Source: an uncultured bacterium
GTDB lineage: Bacteria > Bacillota_I > Bacilli_A > RF39 > UBA660
NCBI GenBank assembly: GCA_949285775.1
Contig: CASEAD010000057.1
Span: 1 to 18,745, forward strand
Reading direction: 5' to 3'
Length of the DNA stretch: 18,745 nucleotides
The notes under the pieces were generated by a model, which did no database searches, was not told the origin of the DNA, and saw nothing but the letters and a program-made list of their open reading frames with translations. Shown piece by piece: positions 1-8,375 of this stretch. The first letter of the stretch is position 1; every line of letters begins with the position of its first letter. A program made the position numbers and the translations under genes.

Positions 1-1080
1 GTGAGAAATAATAGTCTTATAGCCATTCTTTTTAGCAAGTTCTATAGTCTCTAAAGTCTCAGTAATAGTACCAATTTGATTAACTTTTAATAAAATAGCA
101 TTACCAGCATGATTATCAATACCCTTTTGTAAACATTTCTTGTTAGTAACAAATAAATCATCACCAACTAATTGAACCCTATTACCAATTCTCTCTGTAA
201 TTTTTCTAAAACCATCCCAATCATTTTCATCAACAGGATCCTCTATAGAAATAATAGGATATTTATCAATCAATTCCTCATAAAAATCAATAAGTTCGTC
301 AGTAGTCAAACTTCTACCTTCCCCATCCAATACATACAAACCATCCTTATAAAACTCAGAAGCAGCAACATCAATAGCCAAACAAACATCCTTACCAGGA
401 ATATATCCAGCTTTTTTAATAGCTTCAATTATTAAATCAAATCCTTCACTATTACTATTCAAGTCAGGAGCAAAACCACCCTCATCACCAACACTAGTTA
501 CTAACCCCTTTCCTTTTAATACAGACTTCAAATTATGAAATACTTCACTACCAATCCTAACTCTTTCTACAATAGTATCAGCCTGCGGAATAATCATAAA
601 TTCTTGGAAATCTAACTTATTATCAGCATGAGCTCCACCATTAATGATATTCATCATAGGAATAGGCAATTCTTTACCATCGCCAACATACTCATATAAA
701 GACATCCCCTTTTCTATAGCAGACGCCTTCATAGCAGCCATCGATATGCCAAGAATAGCATTAGCACCAAACTTTGATTTATTAGGAGTACCATCCAATC
801 TAATCATAGCATAATCTAATTCTTTTTGATCAATAGCATCCATTCCAATAACTAAATCCCTTAAAGGACCATTAACATTAGATACAGCATGCATAACACC
901 TTTACCCATATAAGTATTACCACCATCACGCATTTCTAATGCCTCTCTAGAACCAGTAGAAGCCCCACTAGGAACCGCAGCCCTACCAATAATACCATTT
1001 TCTAAAATAACATCAACCTCAACCGTAGGATTCCCCCTAGAATCCAATATCTGTCTTCCCCTAACATCTTTTATTTTCAT
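1..1080 (-). CDS. eno: Enolase, C-terminus cut off by the window edge
   Basis: Converts 2-phosphoglycerate to phosphoenolpyruvate in glycolysis; cytosolic, magnesium dependent. The frame is open from an ATG at 1080 to base 1, giving 360 residues of a family that is about 430 long, so the last sixth is missing only because the window ends. Visible family marks are the start MKIKDVRGRQILDSRGNPT, the GAHADN loop (149-154), QE at 159-160, GDEGGFAP with the acid-base Glu200, metal ligands Asp237, Glu280 (SIEDP) and Asp307 (GDDLF), and the catalytic Lys332 in LLKVNQIGT. It ends at ISH, just before the usual RSGET. A GGAGGT ribosome site lies 6 bases before the ATG, and a sigma-A promoter is 25 bases further upstream, so it can be transcribed alone. 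Identity is certain. Confidence 0.98.
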   Translation of the reverse strand, partial: MKIKDVRGRQILDSRGNPTVEVDVILENGIIGRAAVPSGASTGSREALEMRDGGNTYMGKGVMHAVSNVNGPLRDLVIGMDAIDQKELDYAMIRLDGTPNKSKFGANAILGISMAAMKASAIEKGMSLYEYVGDGKELPIPMMNIINGGAHADNKLDFQEFMIIPQADTIVERVRIGSEVFHNLKSVLKGKGLVTSVGDEGGFAPDLNSNSEGFDLIIEAIKKAGYIPGKDVCLAIDVAASEFYKDGLYVLDGEGRSLTTDELIDFYEELIDKYPIISIEDPVDENDWDGFRKITERIGNRVQLVGDDLFVTNKKCLQKGIDNHAGNAILLKVNQIGTITETLETIELAKKNGYKTIISH

Positions 1081-1085
1081 TATAT

Positions 1086-1092
1086 ACCTCCA
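1086..1092 (-). promoter_or_regulatory. Ribosome binding site of enolase
   Basis: TGGAGGT, complementary to the 16S 3' end, 5-6 bases before the ATG at 1080. Confidence 0.8.
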
Positions 1093-1105
1093 TTCATACT
1101 AAAAT

Positions 1106-1134
1106 AGTATAACACTTAAAAAAAATCATATCAA
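1106..1134 (-). promoter_or_regulatory. Sigma-A promoter of enolase, with a dyad over the -10
   Basis: -35 TTGATA (1134-1129), 17-base spacer, -10 TATACT (1111-1106). A perfect inverted repeat, ATACTA-TTT-TAGTAT (1110-1096), covers the -10 and the likely start point. It could be an operator or chance in AT-rich DNA. Confidence 0.75.
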
Positions 1135-1140
1135 CAAAAA

Positions 1141-1173
1141 TACAGAAAAAAAGTTACTTCTCAAAATAACTTT
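1141..1173 (-). terminator. Intrinsic terminator of the nucleoside kinase gene
   Basis: On the transcribed strand AAAGTTATTT-TGAG-AAGTAACTTT folds into a 10-bp stem (one G-U pair) with a 4-base loop, followed by a T run. The kinase TAA (1156-1154) sits in the 3' arm, so the last seven codons encode the hairpin. The stem is A+T-rich and may be leaky. Confidence 0.55.
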
Positions 1174-2809
1174 CTCCAATAAATTCCCTTAAAATAGATA
1201 ACTTAGGCACATCACCACTAGGTATAGGTAACACCAACTTAAGAACCTCTAATAACCTCATAGCGGTGTGATACTCTGGATCATCTTGCGGAACAGAATA
1301 CAACAAAGGCTCAACATAAGTCTTTAATACACCCAACTCATATGCCAAAAATGAATTAAATATAACATTAGCATCATCTTGATAAGGAAATACATACTTC
1401 TCTTCACCTTTCCTAACATCATCCCAAGTAGATAATGTCTTAGAAGGACTATATCCTCTAGTACGATAATCCCTAACCATCCTACGTAATAACCTAATAT
1501 CAGTCAAACTAATTCTATTATCATCATCAATATTTAAAAATATAAGTGGACTTATATAAATCTTATACTTATTATTCTTAGGAACCTCTTTACTTATCTC
1601 CTCATTTAGAGCATGCAAACCCTCAACAATCAAAATATCATTTTCTTTCATTTGAATCTTTTTATTAAATACTTTCTTACCCTGAATAAAATCATAAGTA
1701 GGAGTAACTACCTCAGTCCCCTTTAATAACTTATCCATTTGATTATTAAACAACTTAGTATCTATCGCACGTAAACTTTCATAATCAGGTTTACCATTTT
1801 CATCTAATGGAGTATCTTCTCTCTCCAAAAAATAATCATCTAAAGAAATATGATAAGGATTTAACCCCAATGTCTTCAAGTATAAAGATAACTTCTTAGA
1901 AGTAGTAGTCTTACCAGAAGAAGAAGGACCAGAAATTAATACCAATTTCAAATTATCCTTATTCAAAGATATCTCCTCCGCTATAGATAACAACTTATAA
2001 TCTTGAATAGTTTCCGATAAATTAATAATCTCTCCAGCTCCCTGTTTAATAAGTTGTTCATTTAACTCACCAAGATTATTTATATTAAGCAACTTCCCCC
2101 ACCTAGAATACTCTTCCAAACTATTAACATACATCTCATGATGAACATATTTTCTCATCCTAGCATTATCATATGCAAAAGGAAATCTAACAACAATACC
2201 CTTACCCTCTAATAAAGTCAAATCAAAAAACTTAAATACTGAAGAGTCATGTGGCAAATCACCAATTACATAATGATAAAGACCATCAAACTTAAATAAC
2301 TTAACAAAATTAGAAGCCGTATATGTTAAAGTCTTCACCTTATCATCTCTTTTAATATTCTTAAAATATTGAATTGCCTCCATTCTAGAAGTTTCTATAC
2401 ATTCAAAAACAAGCACTTCATTAACCTTTTCTTTCATTAAATTCTTTATCTTATCAAGATCTGATAAAGTAATTTTTTTATCAATTTCACAATACACACC
2501 CTTATCTAAAGGATGTCTTATCCTTATTTTAGTATCCTTCCCTAAAATTCTCATCGAACAAGTTATAAATAATATTATTAATCCTCTTTCATATATCTTA
2601 TTACCTTGAGCAGTATTTATATCAAATAAAGTTAAATTACCACTTTTCATAATCGCATCATCATAATCAATTAATTGATTCTCAAACTTAGCACTTATTA
2701 TATCATACTTATAAACACTCTTTAGATCATTTAATATAAAAGATAACTTAACTCCCTTAGGGTACTCTCTTTTAGAACCGTCCTCAAATGATATAATTAT
2801 ATTATCCAT
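1154..2809 (-). CDS. Nucleoside (uridine) kinase with N-terminal TGS and ThrRS-like domains
   Basis: Probably phosphorylates a nucleoside such as uridine with ATP or GTP (pyrimidine salvage); the exact substrate in this fused family is not settled. Residues 1-60 look like a TGS domain (start MDNIIISFEDGSKREYP), about 60-210 like the second additional domain of threonyl-tRNA synthetase, and about 285-490 like uridine kinase/PRK. The Walker A is GPSSSGKT (294-301, Lys300). Later come SLDDYF, VEGLHALN, DNRISLTD, RRMVRDY and GEEKYVFPYQ, and the family ending LREFIG. There is no synthetase catalytic core. An in-frame ATG exists at 2839, but I chose 2809 because AAGGGTGAT (2822-2814) is placed correctly for it and the TGS domain begins there. 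The length (551) is normal. It has its own perfect promoter and its own terminator. Confidence 0.9.
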   Translation of the reverse strand: MDNIIISFEDGSKREYPKGVKLSFILNDLKSVYKYDIISAKFENQLIDYDDAIMKSGNLTLFDINTAQGNKIYERGLIILFITCSMRILGKDTKIRIRHPLDKGVYCEIDKKITLSDLDKIKNLMKEKVNEVLVFECIETSRMEAIQYFKNIKRDDKVKTLTYTASNFVKLFKFDGLYHYVIGDLPHDSSVFKFFDLTLLEGKGIVVRFPFAYDNARMRKYVHHEMYVNSLEEYSRWGKLLNINNLGELNEQLIKQGAGEIINLSETIQDYKLLSIAEEISLNKDNLKLVLISGPSSSGKTTTSKKLSLYLKTLGLNPYHISLDDYFLEREDTPLDENGKPDYESLRAIDTKLFNNQMDKLLKGTEVVTPTYDFIQGKKVFNKKIQMKENDILIVEGLHALNEEISKEVPKNNKYKIYISPLIFLNIDDDNRISLTDIRLLRRMVRDYRTRGYSPSKTLSTWDDVRKGEEKYVFPYQDDANVIFNSFLAYELGVLKTYVEPLLYSVPQDDPEYHTAMRLLEVLKLVLPIPSGDVPKLSILREFIGESYFEK

Positions 2810-2813
2810 TATC

Positions 2814-2822
2814 ATCACCCTT
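2814..2822 (-). promoter_or_regulatory. Ribosome binding site that sets the kinase start at 2809
   Basis: AAGGGTGAT pairs well with the 16S tail and lies four bases before the ATG at 2809. The upstream in-frame ATG at 2839 has no such site. Confidence 0.65.
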
Positions 2823-2848
2823 TTAATTCCTATTCTCATTACATTACC

Positions 2849-2877
2849 ATTATACTATTACAACACTACTTTGTCAA
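2849..2877 (-). promoter_or_regulatory. Perfect-consensus sigma-A promoter of the kinase gene
   Basis: -35 TTGACA (2877-2872), exactly 17 bases, -10 TATAAT (2854-2849). The expected start point is near 2842, giving a leader of about 33 bases before the ATG at 2809. All twelve hexamer positions match consensus, suggesting strong, largely unregulated expression. Confidence 0.9.
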
Positions 2878-2906
2878 AACATATTTACCAAAAAAATCTC
2901 AAACAC

Positions 2907-2934
2907 AAAAAAACATCTTCCTAAAAAGACATTT
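2907..2934 (-). terminator. Intrinsic terminator of spoVT
   Basis: AAATGTCTTT-TTAG-GAAGATGTTT (2934-2911) forms a 10-bp stem including three G-U pairs, followed by more Ts. The 5' arm starts inside the spoVT stop codon. It separates spoVT from the kinase promoter 30 bases further on. Confidence 0.5.
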
Positions 2935-3469
2935 ATTCACAAATAAAATTATTAGATAATATCTTAGAAAGAATAACAGCCAATTTTTCCTCACTCTCAA
3001 TAATAGGAGAATCAGTAGAAATAATAATAACCGCTCCCATAGTATCACCATTATATGTAATAGAACTAAAAGAATAATATCCAAACTCCTCCACCCCATC
3101 TACAAATTCAAAATTCTTCTTTTGCCTCTCAACAAAACTATCCCTTCTCTCAATACTTCTCTCACAAAACTCACTTATATTCTTACCTAAATATTTCTTT
3201 TTCAAATTACCCGCTACCGCTATAACCTTATCCTTATCAGTAACAATAACATTATGCTTTATAACCTGATTAAAAGTATCAACATATTTACTAGCAGCCT
3301 CCTCAATACTTTCCATAGGTGAATATTTTTTTAACACAATACCCTCATCATCTACGAATATTTCTAAAGTATCACCATTCTTAATTCTTAAATTTCTTCT
3401 AATTTCCTTAGGAATAACAATTCTCCCTAAATCATCTATCCTTCTAATAATACCAGTAGTTTTCAACAT
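2933..3469 (-). CDS. spoVT: Stage V sporulation regulator SpoVT (AbrB-type DNA-binding protein)
   Basis: A forespore transcription factor in spore-formers that adjusts the sigma-G regulon. The 178 residues equal the length of the B. subtilis protein. Residues 1-50 are the AbrB/SpoVT swapped-hairpin DNA-binding domain, nearly canonical: TTGIIRRIDDLGRIVIPKEI, then RRNLRIKNGD and LEIFVDDEGIVLKKYSP. Residues about 55-178 form the GAF-like domain (SIEEAA, GAVIII). The length and the GAF domain separate it from AbrB and Abh, which lack that domain. GGAGTGAT precedes the ATG closely. It is a single gene, with an unusual upstream region and its own terminator. In B. subtilis spoVT follows mfd; here five genes lie between them. 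Its presence suggests sporulation or recent descent from spore-formers. Confidence 0.95.
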   Translation of the reverse strand: MLKTTGIIRRIDDLGRIVIPKEIRRNLRIKNGDTLEIFVDDEGIVLKKYSPMESIEEAASKYVDTFNQVIKHNVIVTDKDKVIAVAGNLKKKYLGKNISEFCERSIERRDSFVERQKKNFEFVDGVEEFGYYSFSSITYNGDTMGAVIIISTDSPIIESEEKLAVILSKILSNNFICE

Positions 3470-3480
3470 ATCACTCCATT

Positions 3481-3519
3481 CTATACATATTTTACCAATA
3501 TTCAGTAAAAATATACATA
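3481..3519 (-). promoter_or_regulatory. spoVT control region: possible forespore-type promoter plus dyad and direct repeats
   Basis: The transcribed strand reads GTATA (3516-3512), 15 bases, then GGTAAAATA (3496-3488), which resembles a sigma-F/G promoter. The same bases also give an extended sigma-A -10, TGGTAAAAT, with a poor -35. A dyad, TTTTAC-TGAATATTG-GTAAAA (3510-3490), is flanked by direct repeats TATGTATA (3519-3512 and 3489-3482). The repeats could be an operator, perhaps for autoregulation. The promoter class is inference. Confidence 0.45.
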
Positions 3520-3533
3520 AAAGGAATAATTAA

Positions 3534-6356
3534 TTAAATCTCTACACTAACACTACTACCATAATTACTCTTATTAACAATAATCTTCTTATCAATACGA
3601 CTTTTAAGCTCATTAATATGACTTATAATACCAATAGTTTTACCATTACCACTCAAATTAACAATAACATTCATCGCACTCTCTAAACTATCACTATCCA
3701 AACTACCAAATCCCTCATCAATAAACATGGCATCTACAAAAACACCACCCGAATAACTCTGAATAATATCGCTCATCCCCAAAGCCAAAGATAAAGCCGC
3801 TTTAAAAGATTCACCACCAGATAAAGATTTAATATCTCTCCTCTTACCAGTATAATTATCCATAACCTCTAACTCTAACCCTAAACTATCACTAATTTTA
3901 TTAGACTCTACCTTTCTATATAATAAATACCTATTATCAGTAATATAACTAAATCTTATATTTGAAGCCTTTAAAATCATATCAAAATAATTAGCTTGAA
4001 CAAACTGCTCAAACTCCAATTTATTCTTACCAACAATACACCCATTAGCGGTATCAGACAAATCTTTGTAAACCATAACGTCTTTGTCTAATTTTGTCAA
4101 ATTTTGATACAGTTTCTTAATACTACCATATACTTTAATATTATTAGAAATCTTATTATCAACATTTTTAAGATACAAATCAATATCATTAAGTCTCTTT
4201 TGTATTTGACACTTTTCTTCATTTAATTTATCTATATCAATAATTTCTTTACCACTAACAATATTATTCAAAGTATTAATTTTACTATTTAAAGATAGTA
4301 TATCTTCATCATACTTTTGTATCTCCTCATCATAAAGTAACACTATCTCTTCATCAAGAGTATACCTAAAACACTCTTCTTCATTAGAATATCCCAACTT
4401 CTTATAAGCCAAAATAAACTCCTCACTACAATTAACCATATCATTATCGATCTTAATAATATCTTTCTTTAATAATTCAATAACAGATTTATATCTTATA
4501 TTATCTTTAACTACCACATCATAATCCTTCTTAATCTTATTTATCTCTAAAGATAAAGCATCTATCTTATCATTTAACCCACTTAAATTAATATTAATAT
4601 CTTTCTTACCACCGCATAACTTAACCTTACTATCTCTTAAAACTACTAAATTACTAATATCCTTTTCTAAAGCAAAAACATCAATATCATCTACAATAAC
4701 CCCCCCGTATAACTCAAAATTAATCATATCTTTCAATCTATCAATCTCATTCTCAAGAATCACAATATCTTTACCTTTAATTTCCTTAGATATATTATTA
4801 TACTCATTTTTCTTATTACCAATTTCTAAACTTAATTCATTAAGATTATTATTAATATTATCTATTTCATTTTTTAACAAATCCAATTCTTCCTTAGTCA
4901 AATATTCTAAAACAACCTTTGCTAAAGAAGGATGATCCAAACTACCACAAACAGGACAAGGAATATTATCCTCCAATTGAGAAGCCATAATACCAGCCTG
5001 AGCACTCAAAAAAATCTCATATTGCTCCAAATAATATTTATTCTTTTTCTTAAATTCATCTTTAATCAAATTAAAACTTTTTTCTAAATTCTTAATAATT
5101 AAATCCAATTCATTACTACTTTTAAATTTATCTAATAAAAGATTCTTATTCTTATAATTAACATAATTATATAACCCTTTCTTATTATTAAGCTCTATTT
5201 CAATTTTCTCTATCTCCTTAAAAATACCTAATAGTTTCTCATACTCAACCCTACTAACCTTAAGATTATTAAGTTCCATATCTTTATCATTTAAAGATAA
5301 ATAATTATTCTCTAATTTTCTAAATCTAATTAAAAAATCCTCATATTCCCTCTCTTTATCTAATAATAATCTCCTCTTACTTACCTTTAATTCCTCAAAC
5401 TCAAGTTTCTTCTTATAAATAGGCATAACAAACTCTAAAATATCTTTATTATTCTTAAGAGCTACCCTCTTTTTATCAATATCATCTTTCTTAGATAATA
5501 ACTCATTTAATTTCTTTTTAGCGTTATCTAAATCTAAAAAATGATTATTAATAACATTACTCTCACTAATCAAACCAATAATATCAGACAATTCTTTATT
5601 AATATTTTTCTTCTCCCTTAATGCATCATCTTCATATTTCTTATCATTATCTATTTCATTTTCTAACAATTCAAATAACTTATCTATATTAACACTTAAA
5701 TCTATATCATTATCAAGAACAATATTCTTCTTATAATTCTCAATCAAAGATAAAACATTATCATATTCCCTCTTTTTATCCAAATAAATAGACTTTAACT
5801 TATCACTAATATCCTTATAAATACCCGTATCAAAAATTTTTCTAAAAATAACTGCCCTATCACGAGGCTTAGATAGTAACAAATTCAAAAATTCTCCCTG
5901 CGCAATCATAACAATTTGTTTAAATTGCTTAACATTAACCCCAATAATTTCAATACACTTATCCGTAACACTCCTATCCCCAGTAATAACCTCATCCAAA
6001 TAAATAAGACTAGCATCCCCTCCAACACTAGTATAACCATTACCTCTAAGCTTCTTTCTCTTATATTTAGGAAATCTCTCAATTACATAAATAACATCTT
6101 TATGTATAAATTTCAACTTAACATAAGTCTTAACCCTATCATCAGCAAAGTCACTCCTTAAAGAACTGTTATCCCTTATACTACCACTAGCCTCACCATA
6201 TAAAGCAAAACATATGGCATCAAAAATACTAGTCTTCCCACTACCAGTATCCCCCGTAATTAAAAAAATACCATCACTACCTAACTTAGCAAAATCAATT
6301 AAAATTTTATCCCTATAAGGACCAAAAGCACACATCTCTAACTCTAAAGGCCTCAA
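3534..6356 (-). CDS. sbcC: SbcC, Rad50-like ATPase of the SbcCD nuclease
   Basis: The SMC-type ATPase subunit that, with SbcD, cleaves hairpins, protein-blocked ends and palindromes during repair. The N-terminal half-site holds Walker A GDTGSGKT (about 35-42) and a Q-loop region near AQGEF. A long Lys/Asp/Asn/Ile-rich coiled coil follows, broken by the zinc hook CPVC (Cys467, Cys470). A second coil leads to the C-terminal half-site, with signature LSGGE (845-849) and Walker B FIDEG (Asp880, Glu881). At 940 residues it is shorter than the E. coli and B. subtilis proteins (over 1000), so the arms are probably shorter. The start is TTG: an in-frame stop lies just upstream, AGGAGGGTGAT precedes it, and MRPLELEMCAFGPY fits the family start. 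It lies 20 bases after sbcD. I saw no terminator before spoVT. Confidence 0.96.
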   Translation of the reverse strand: MRPLELEMCAFGPYRDKILIDFAKLGSDGIFLITGDTGSGKTSIFDAICFALYGEASGSIRDNSSLRSDFADDRVKTYVKLKFIHKDVIYVIERFPKYKRKKLRGNGYTSVGGDASLIYLDEVITGDRSVTDKCIEIIGVNVKQFKQIVMIAQGEFLNLLLSKPRDRAVIFRKIFDTGIYKDISDKLKSIYLDKKREYDNVLSLIENYKKNIVLDNDIDLSVNIDKLFELLENEIDNDKKYEDDALREKKNINKELSDIIGLISESNVINNHFLDLDNAKKKLNELLSKKDDIDKKRVALKNNKDILEFVMPIYKKKLEFEELKVSKRRLLLDKEREYEDFLIRFRKLENNYLSLNDKDMELNNLKVSRVEYEKLLGIFKEIEKIEIELNNKKGLYNYVNYKNKNLLLDKFKSSNELDLIIKNLEKSFNLIKDEFKKKNKYYLEQYEIFLSAQAGIMASQLEDNIPCPVCGSLDHPSLAKVVLEYLTKEELDLLKNEIDNINNNLNELSLEIGNKKNEYNNISKEIKGKDIVILENEIDRLKDMINFELYGGVIVDDIDVFALEKDISNLVVLRDSKVKLCGGKKDININLSGLNDKIDALSLEINKIKKDYDVVVKDNIRYKSVIELLKKDIIKIDNDMVNCSEEFILAYKKLGYSNEEECFRYTLDEEIVLLYDEEIQKYDEDILSLNSKINTLNNIVSGKEIIDIDKLNEEKCQIQKRLNDIDLYLKNVDNKISNNIKVYGSIKKLYQNLTKLDKDVMVYKDLSDTANGCIVGKNKLEFEQFVQANYFDMILKASNIRFSYITDNRYLLYRKVESNKISDSLGLELEVMDNYTGKRRDIKSLSGGESFKAALSLALGMSDIIQSYSGGVFVDAMFIDEGFGSLDSDSLESAMNVIVNLSGNGKTIGIISHINELKSRIDKKIIVNKSNYGSSVSVEI

Positions 6357-6361
6357 GTAAC

Positions 6362-6372
6362 ATCACCCTCCT
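6362..6372 (-). promoter_or_regulatory. Strong ribosome binding site supporting the TTG start of sbcC
   Basis: AGGAGGGTGAT, almost the full 16S complement, 5 bases before TTG at 6356. An ATG at 6364 is out of frame with sbcC and the codon two before TTG is TGA, so TTG is the only upstream choice. Confidence 0.75.
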
Positions 6373-6376
6373 ATTA

Positions 6377-7525
6377 CTACTTATCATTAAGATCATCAAT
6401 AATATTAGATATAATACTAAACCTTTCATTATCCATATCTATATTATTCTGTAACTTATAAAAATCACTAAATAATTCTAATTCACCCTTTAACTTCACA
6501 TTACTATCAAAACTATCACTAATAAAATCAGTACCATTACTTCTTATATTATCATAACTAACCCTCAAAACATTCTTATATACCCCTCTTAGCTTCCCAA
6601 TCGCATCCACAACATAATCATTATCAGTAAGAATAACACTAATATAATCATCAACATTTCCTAAACTATAAACCCTCTTATCCAATAACTTATCAATAGG
6701 TCCCTTAATCACTCTCATATCCCTAATAGGTTTTAAATCTACTAACTCTATATCAACATTTCCCTTCTTACCAAAATCAATAACAACAACACTCTTCTTT
6801 TGATTAACTTCACTAAAAGAATATTTCAAAGGACTCCCCGAATATCTAACACAATTCCTAATCAACTTCTGAGGCCCATGTATATGTCCCATTGCTACAT
6901 AATCAAAACTATCAAAATTACTAACATCAACATTATCAAGTCCACCTAAAGATATAACCTCTGAATCACTCCTCACAATAGATACACCATTAGATATAAC
7001 AAACTGATGAACCATAATAACATTTCTCTCTTCCGTATTAATCTCTTCATTACAAATAATAGAATTAATCATATCATCATAACTAGCAATATCCCTATTG
7101 CCAAAATACTTTCTAACCTCACTAGGTTTCACAAAAGGCAACATAAAAAAATTAATCTTACCATATTCATCATTAAAACTAATTTTCTTAATATTACCTG
7201 TATAAATACCTTCAATATAAATATCACTTTTTTTAAATAACTCACTTCCAAATATAAGTCTATCTCTACTATCATGATTACCCGCTATTACCAAAACCTT
7301 AACCTTCAAATTAGACAAACTAATAAGAAAATCATTAAATAACTTAACAGCCTCCACACTAGGAACATTTTTATCATATATATCCCCACAAATCATCACA
7401 ACCTCAACATCTTTATTTTTAATAACATTTATTATTTCATTAAGAATATACTTCTGATCCTCTATCAAAGACTGCTCCATTATACTCAAACCCAAATGTA
7501 AATCAGACAAATGCATTATCCTCAC
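6377..7525 (-). CDS. sbcD: SbcD, Mre11-like nuclease of the SbcCD complex
   Basis: The Mn-dependent exo/endonuclease subunit that works with SbcC. The calcineurin-like phosphoesterase motifs are in order: DLH (Asp8, His10), GDIYD (Asp48), GNHD (Asn83, His84), a His in MVHQF, and GHIHG about two thirds along. The C-terminal part (about 260-382) would be the capping and SbcC-binding region and is less conserved. I chose GTG at 7525, giving MRIMHLSDLHLG as in the family, because GAGGTG (7537-7532) lies 6 bases before it. A GTG at 7534 lies inside that site, and an ATG at 7516 is also possible. The length of 382 is normal. The ribosome site overlaps the stop of the HAD gene, so translation of the two is probably coupled. 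Confidence 0.95.
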   Translation of the reverse strand: MRIMHLSDLHLGLSIMEQSLIEDQKYILNEIINVIKNKDVEVVMICGDIYDKNVPSVEAVKLFNDFLISLSNLKVKVLVIAGNHDSRDRLIFGSELFKKSDIYIEGIYTGNIKKISFNDEYGKINFFMLPFVKPSEVRKYFGNRDIASYDDMINSIICNEEINTEERNVIMVHQFVISNGVSIVRSDSEVISLGGLDNVDVSNFDSFDYVAMGHIHGPQKLIRNCVRYSGSPLKYSFSEVNQKKSVVVIDFGKKGNVDIELVDLKPIRDMRVIKGPIDKLLDKRVYSLGNVDDYISVILTDNDYVVDAIGKLRGVYKNVLRVSYDNIRSNGTDFISDSFDSNVKLKGELELFSDFYKLQNNIDMDNERFSIISNIIDDLNDK

Positions 7526-7535
7526 CAAAAACACC

Positions 7536-8285
7536 TCATTTCAAAATAACATCATCTAAATACTTAAAAACACCATCATTATGACAATCATCACATACAT
7601 CATCTACTAATTGCTTAATAACATCAGTTGCATTACCAACACATACAGACTTACCAACTACCTCAAACATAGATATATCATTATCACTATCCCCAAAACC
7701 AATAGTATCATCCTTACTAATTCCTAAAATATCACATAAATACTTAATACTATTTCCCTTAGAAACAGTTATATTATTAATATCAATAGAACACCTAGTA
7801 TCATTATAAACAATATTACTAATCTTAATATCATCAAAACTAACCAAGTAACTCTTCATTTTTTCAAACCAAAACCTATCTTTAAAAATACTAATAATCT
7901 GTGAAATATTATCATAATTATCAATACTATCCTTATGACAGTATCTATTTAAACCACAATTAACATAAAACTTAATATCATTACCTCTACAATAATCAAT
8001 AATATCCCTACACCTATCACTATTAATAGAATCAAAGTATATAACCTTTTCTCTTTTAACATCAAATATCTCAGCCCCATTAGAAGCAATAATATAATCA
8101 ATATAACCAACTAACTTATCAATTCTACCAAAAAAATTAATAGGCCTTCCAGTAACAATTACAAATATCACTCCCATATCCTTAACTCTACTTAAAACAT
8201 CCATACCATAAGATGAAAAATCACTCTCACCGTAATAATCAATTAAAGTCTCATCAAAATCACTAAAAATTATCTTTACCAACAT
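7536..8285 (-). CDS. HAD-superfamily hydrolase, Cof type (sugar-phosphate phosphatase-like)
   Basis: A cytosolic Mg-dependent phosphatase of the Cof/YidA group; the substrate cannot be told. HAD motif I is DFDET (Asp9 nucleophile, Asp11 acid-base) instead of the commoner DLDGT. Motif II is the Thr in IVTGRP, motif III Lys176 in VSKG, and motif IV GFGDSDND (196-203). The middle (about 80-170) fits a C2 cap. At 249 residues it is slightly short for the family. I chose the ATG at 8285, with AAGGAG (8297-8292) 6 bases before it, over an in-frame TTG at 8291. It is the first gene of the run HAD-sbcD-sbcC, 10 bases from sbcD. A link to SbcCD function is not implied by the sequence. Confidence 0.88.
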   Translation of the reverse strand: MLVKIIFSDFDETLIDYYGESDFSSYGMDVLSRVKDMGVIFVIVTGRPINFFGRIDKLVGYIDYIIASNGAEIFDVKREKVIYFDSINSDRCRDIIDYCRGNDIKFYVNCGLNRYCHKDSIDNYDNISQIISIFKDRFWFEKMKSYLVSFDDIKISNIVYNDTRCSIDINNITVSKGNSIKYLCDILGISKDDTIGFGDSDNDISMFEVVGKSVCVGNATDVIKQLVDDVCDDCHNDGVFKYLDDVILK

Positions 8286-8306
8286 AACCAACTCCTTATC
8301 ATCAAA

Positions 8307-8335
8307 ATTATAATATAAATAACCCTCCCTATCAA
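8307..8335 (-). promoter_or_regulatory. Sigma-A promoter of the HAD-sbcD-sbcC operon
   Basis: -35 TTGATA (8335-8330), 17-base spacer, -10 TATAAT (8312-8307), 22 bases before the ATG at 8285. Eleven of twelve hexamer positions match consensus. Confidence 0.8.
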
Positions 8336-8345
8336 CAAAATTAAC

Positions 8346-8375
8346 AAAAAAATAAATAGTGTATAACTATCTATT
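8346..8375 (-). terminator. Intrinsic terminator of the surface-protein gene
   Basis: AATAGATAG-TTATACA-CTATTTATT (8375-8351) gives a 9-bp stem with one G-U pair and a 7-base loop, then five Ts. The stop TAG is inside the 5' arm. The stem has only one G-C pair, so it is weak. Confidence 0.45.

Noticed and set aside
172..435. Plus-strand frame opposite enolase
   Set aside because: Antisense to a certain enolase frame; Asn/Ile-rich composition typical of reverse-strand shadows. The same holds for the other plus-strand frames.
2899..3099. Minus-strand frame of 66 codons inside spoVT
   Set aside because: A shadow frame of spoVT, rich in Leu/Ile from AT-rich DNA, with no family resemblance.
3480..3509. 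TTTACT-18-TATAGA as a sigma-A promoter for spoVT
   Set aside because: The start point would fall in the ribosome binding site, leaving almost no leader.
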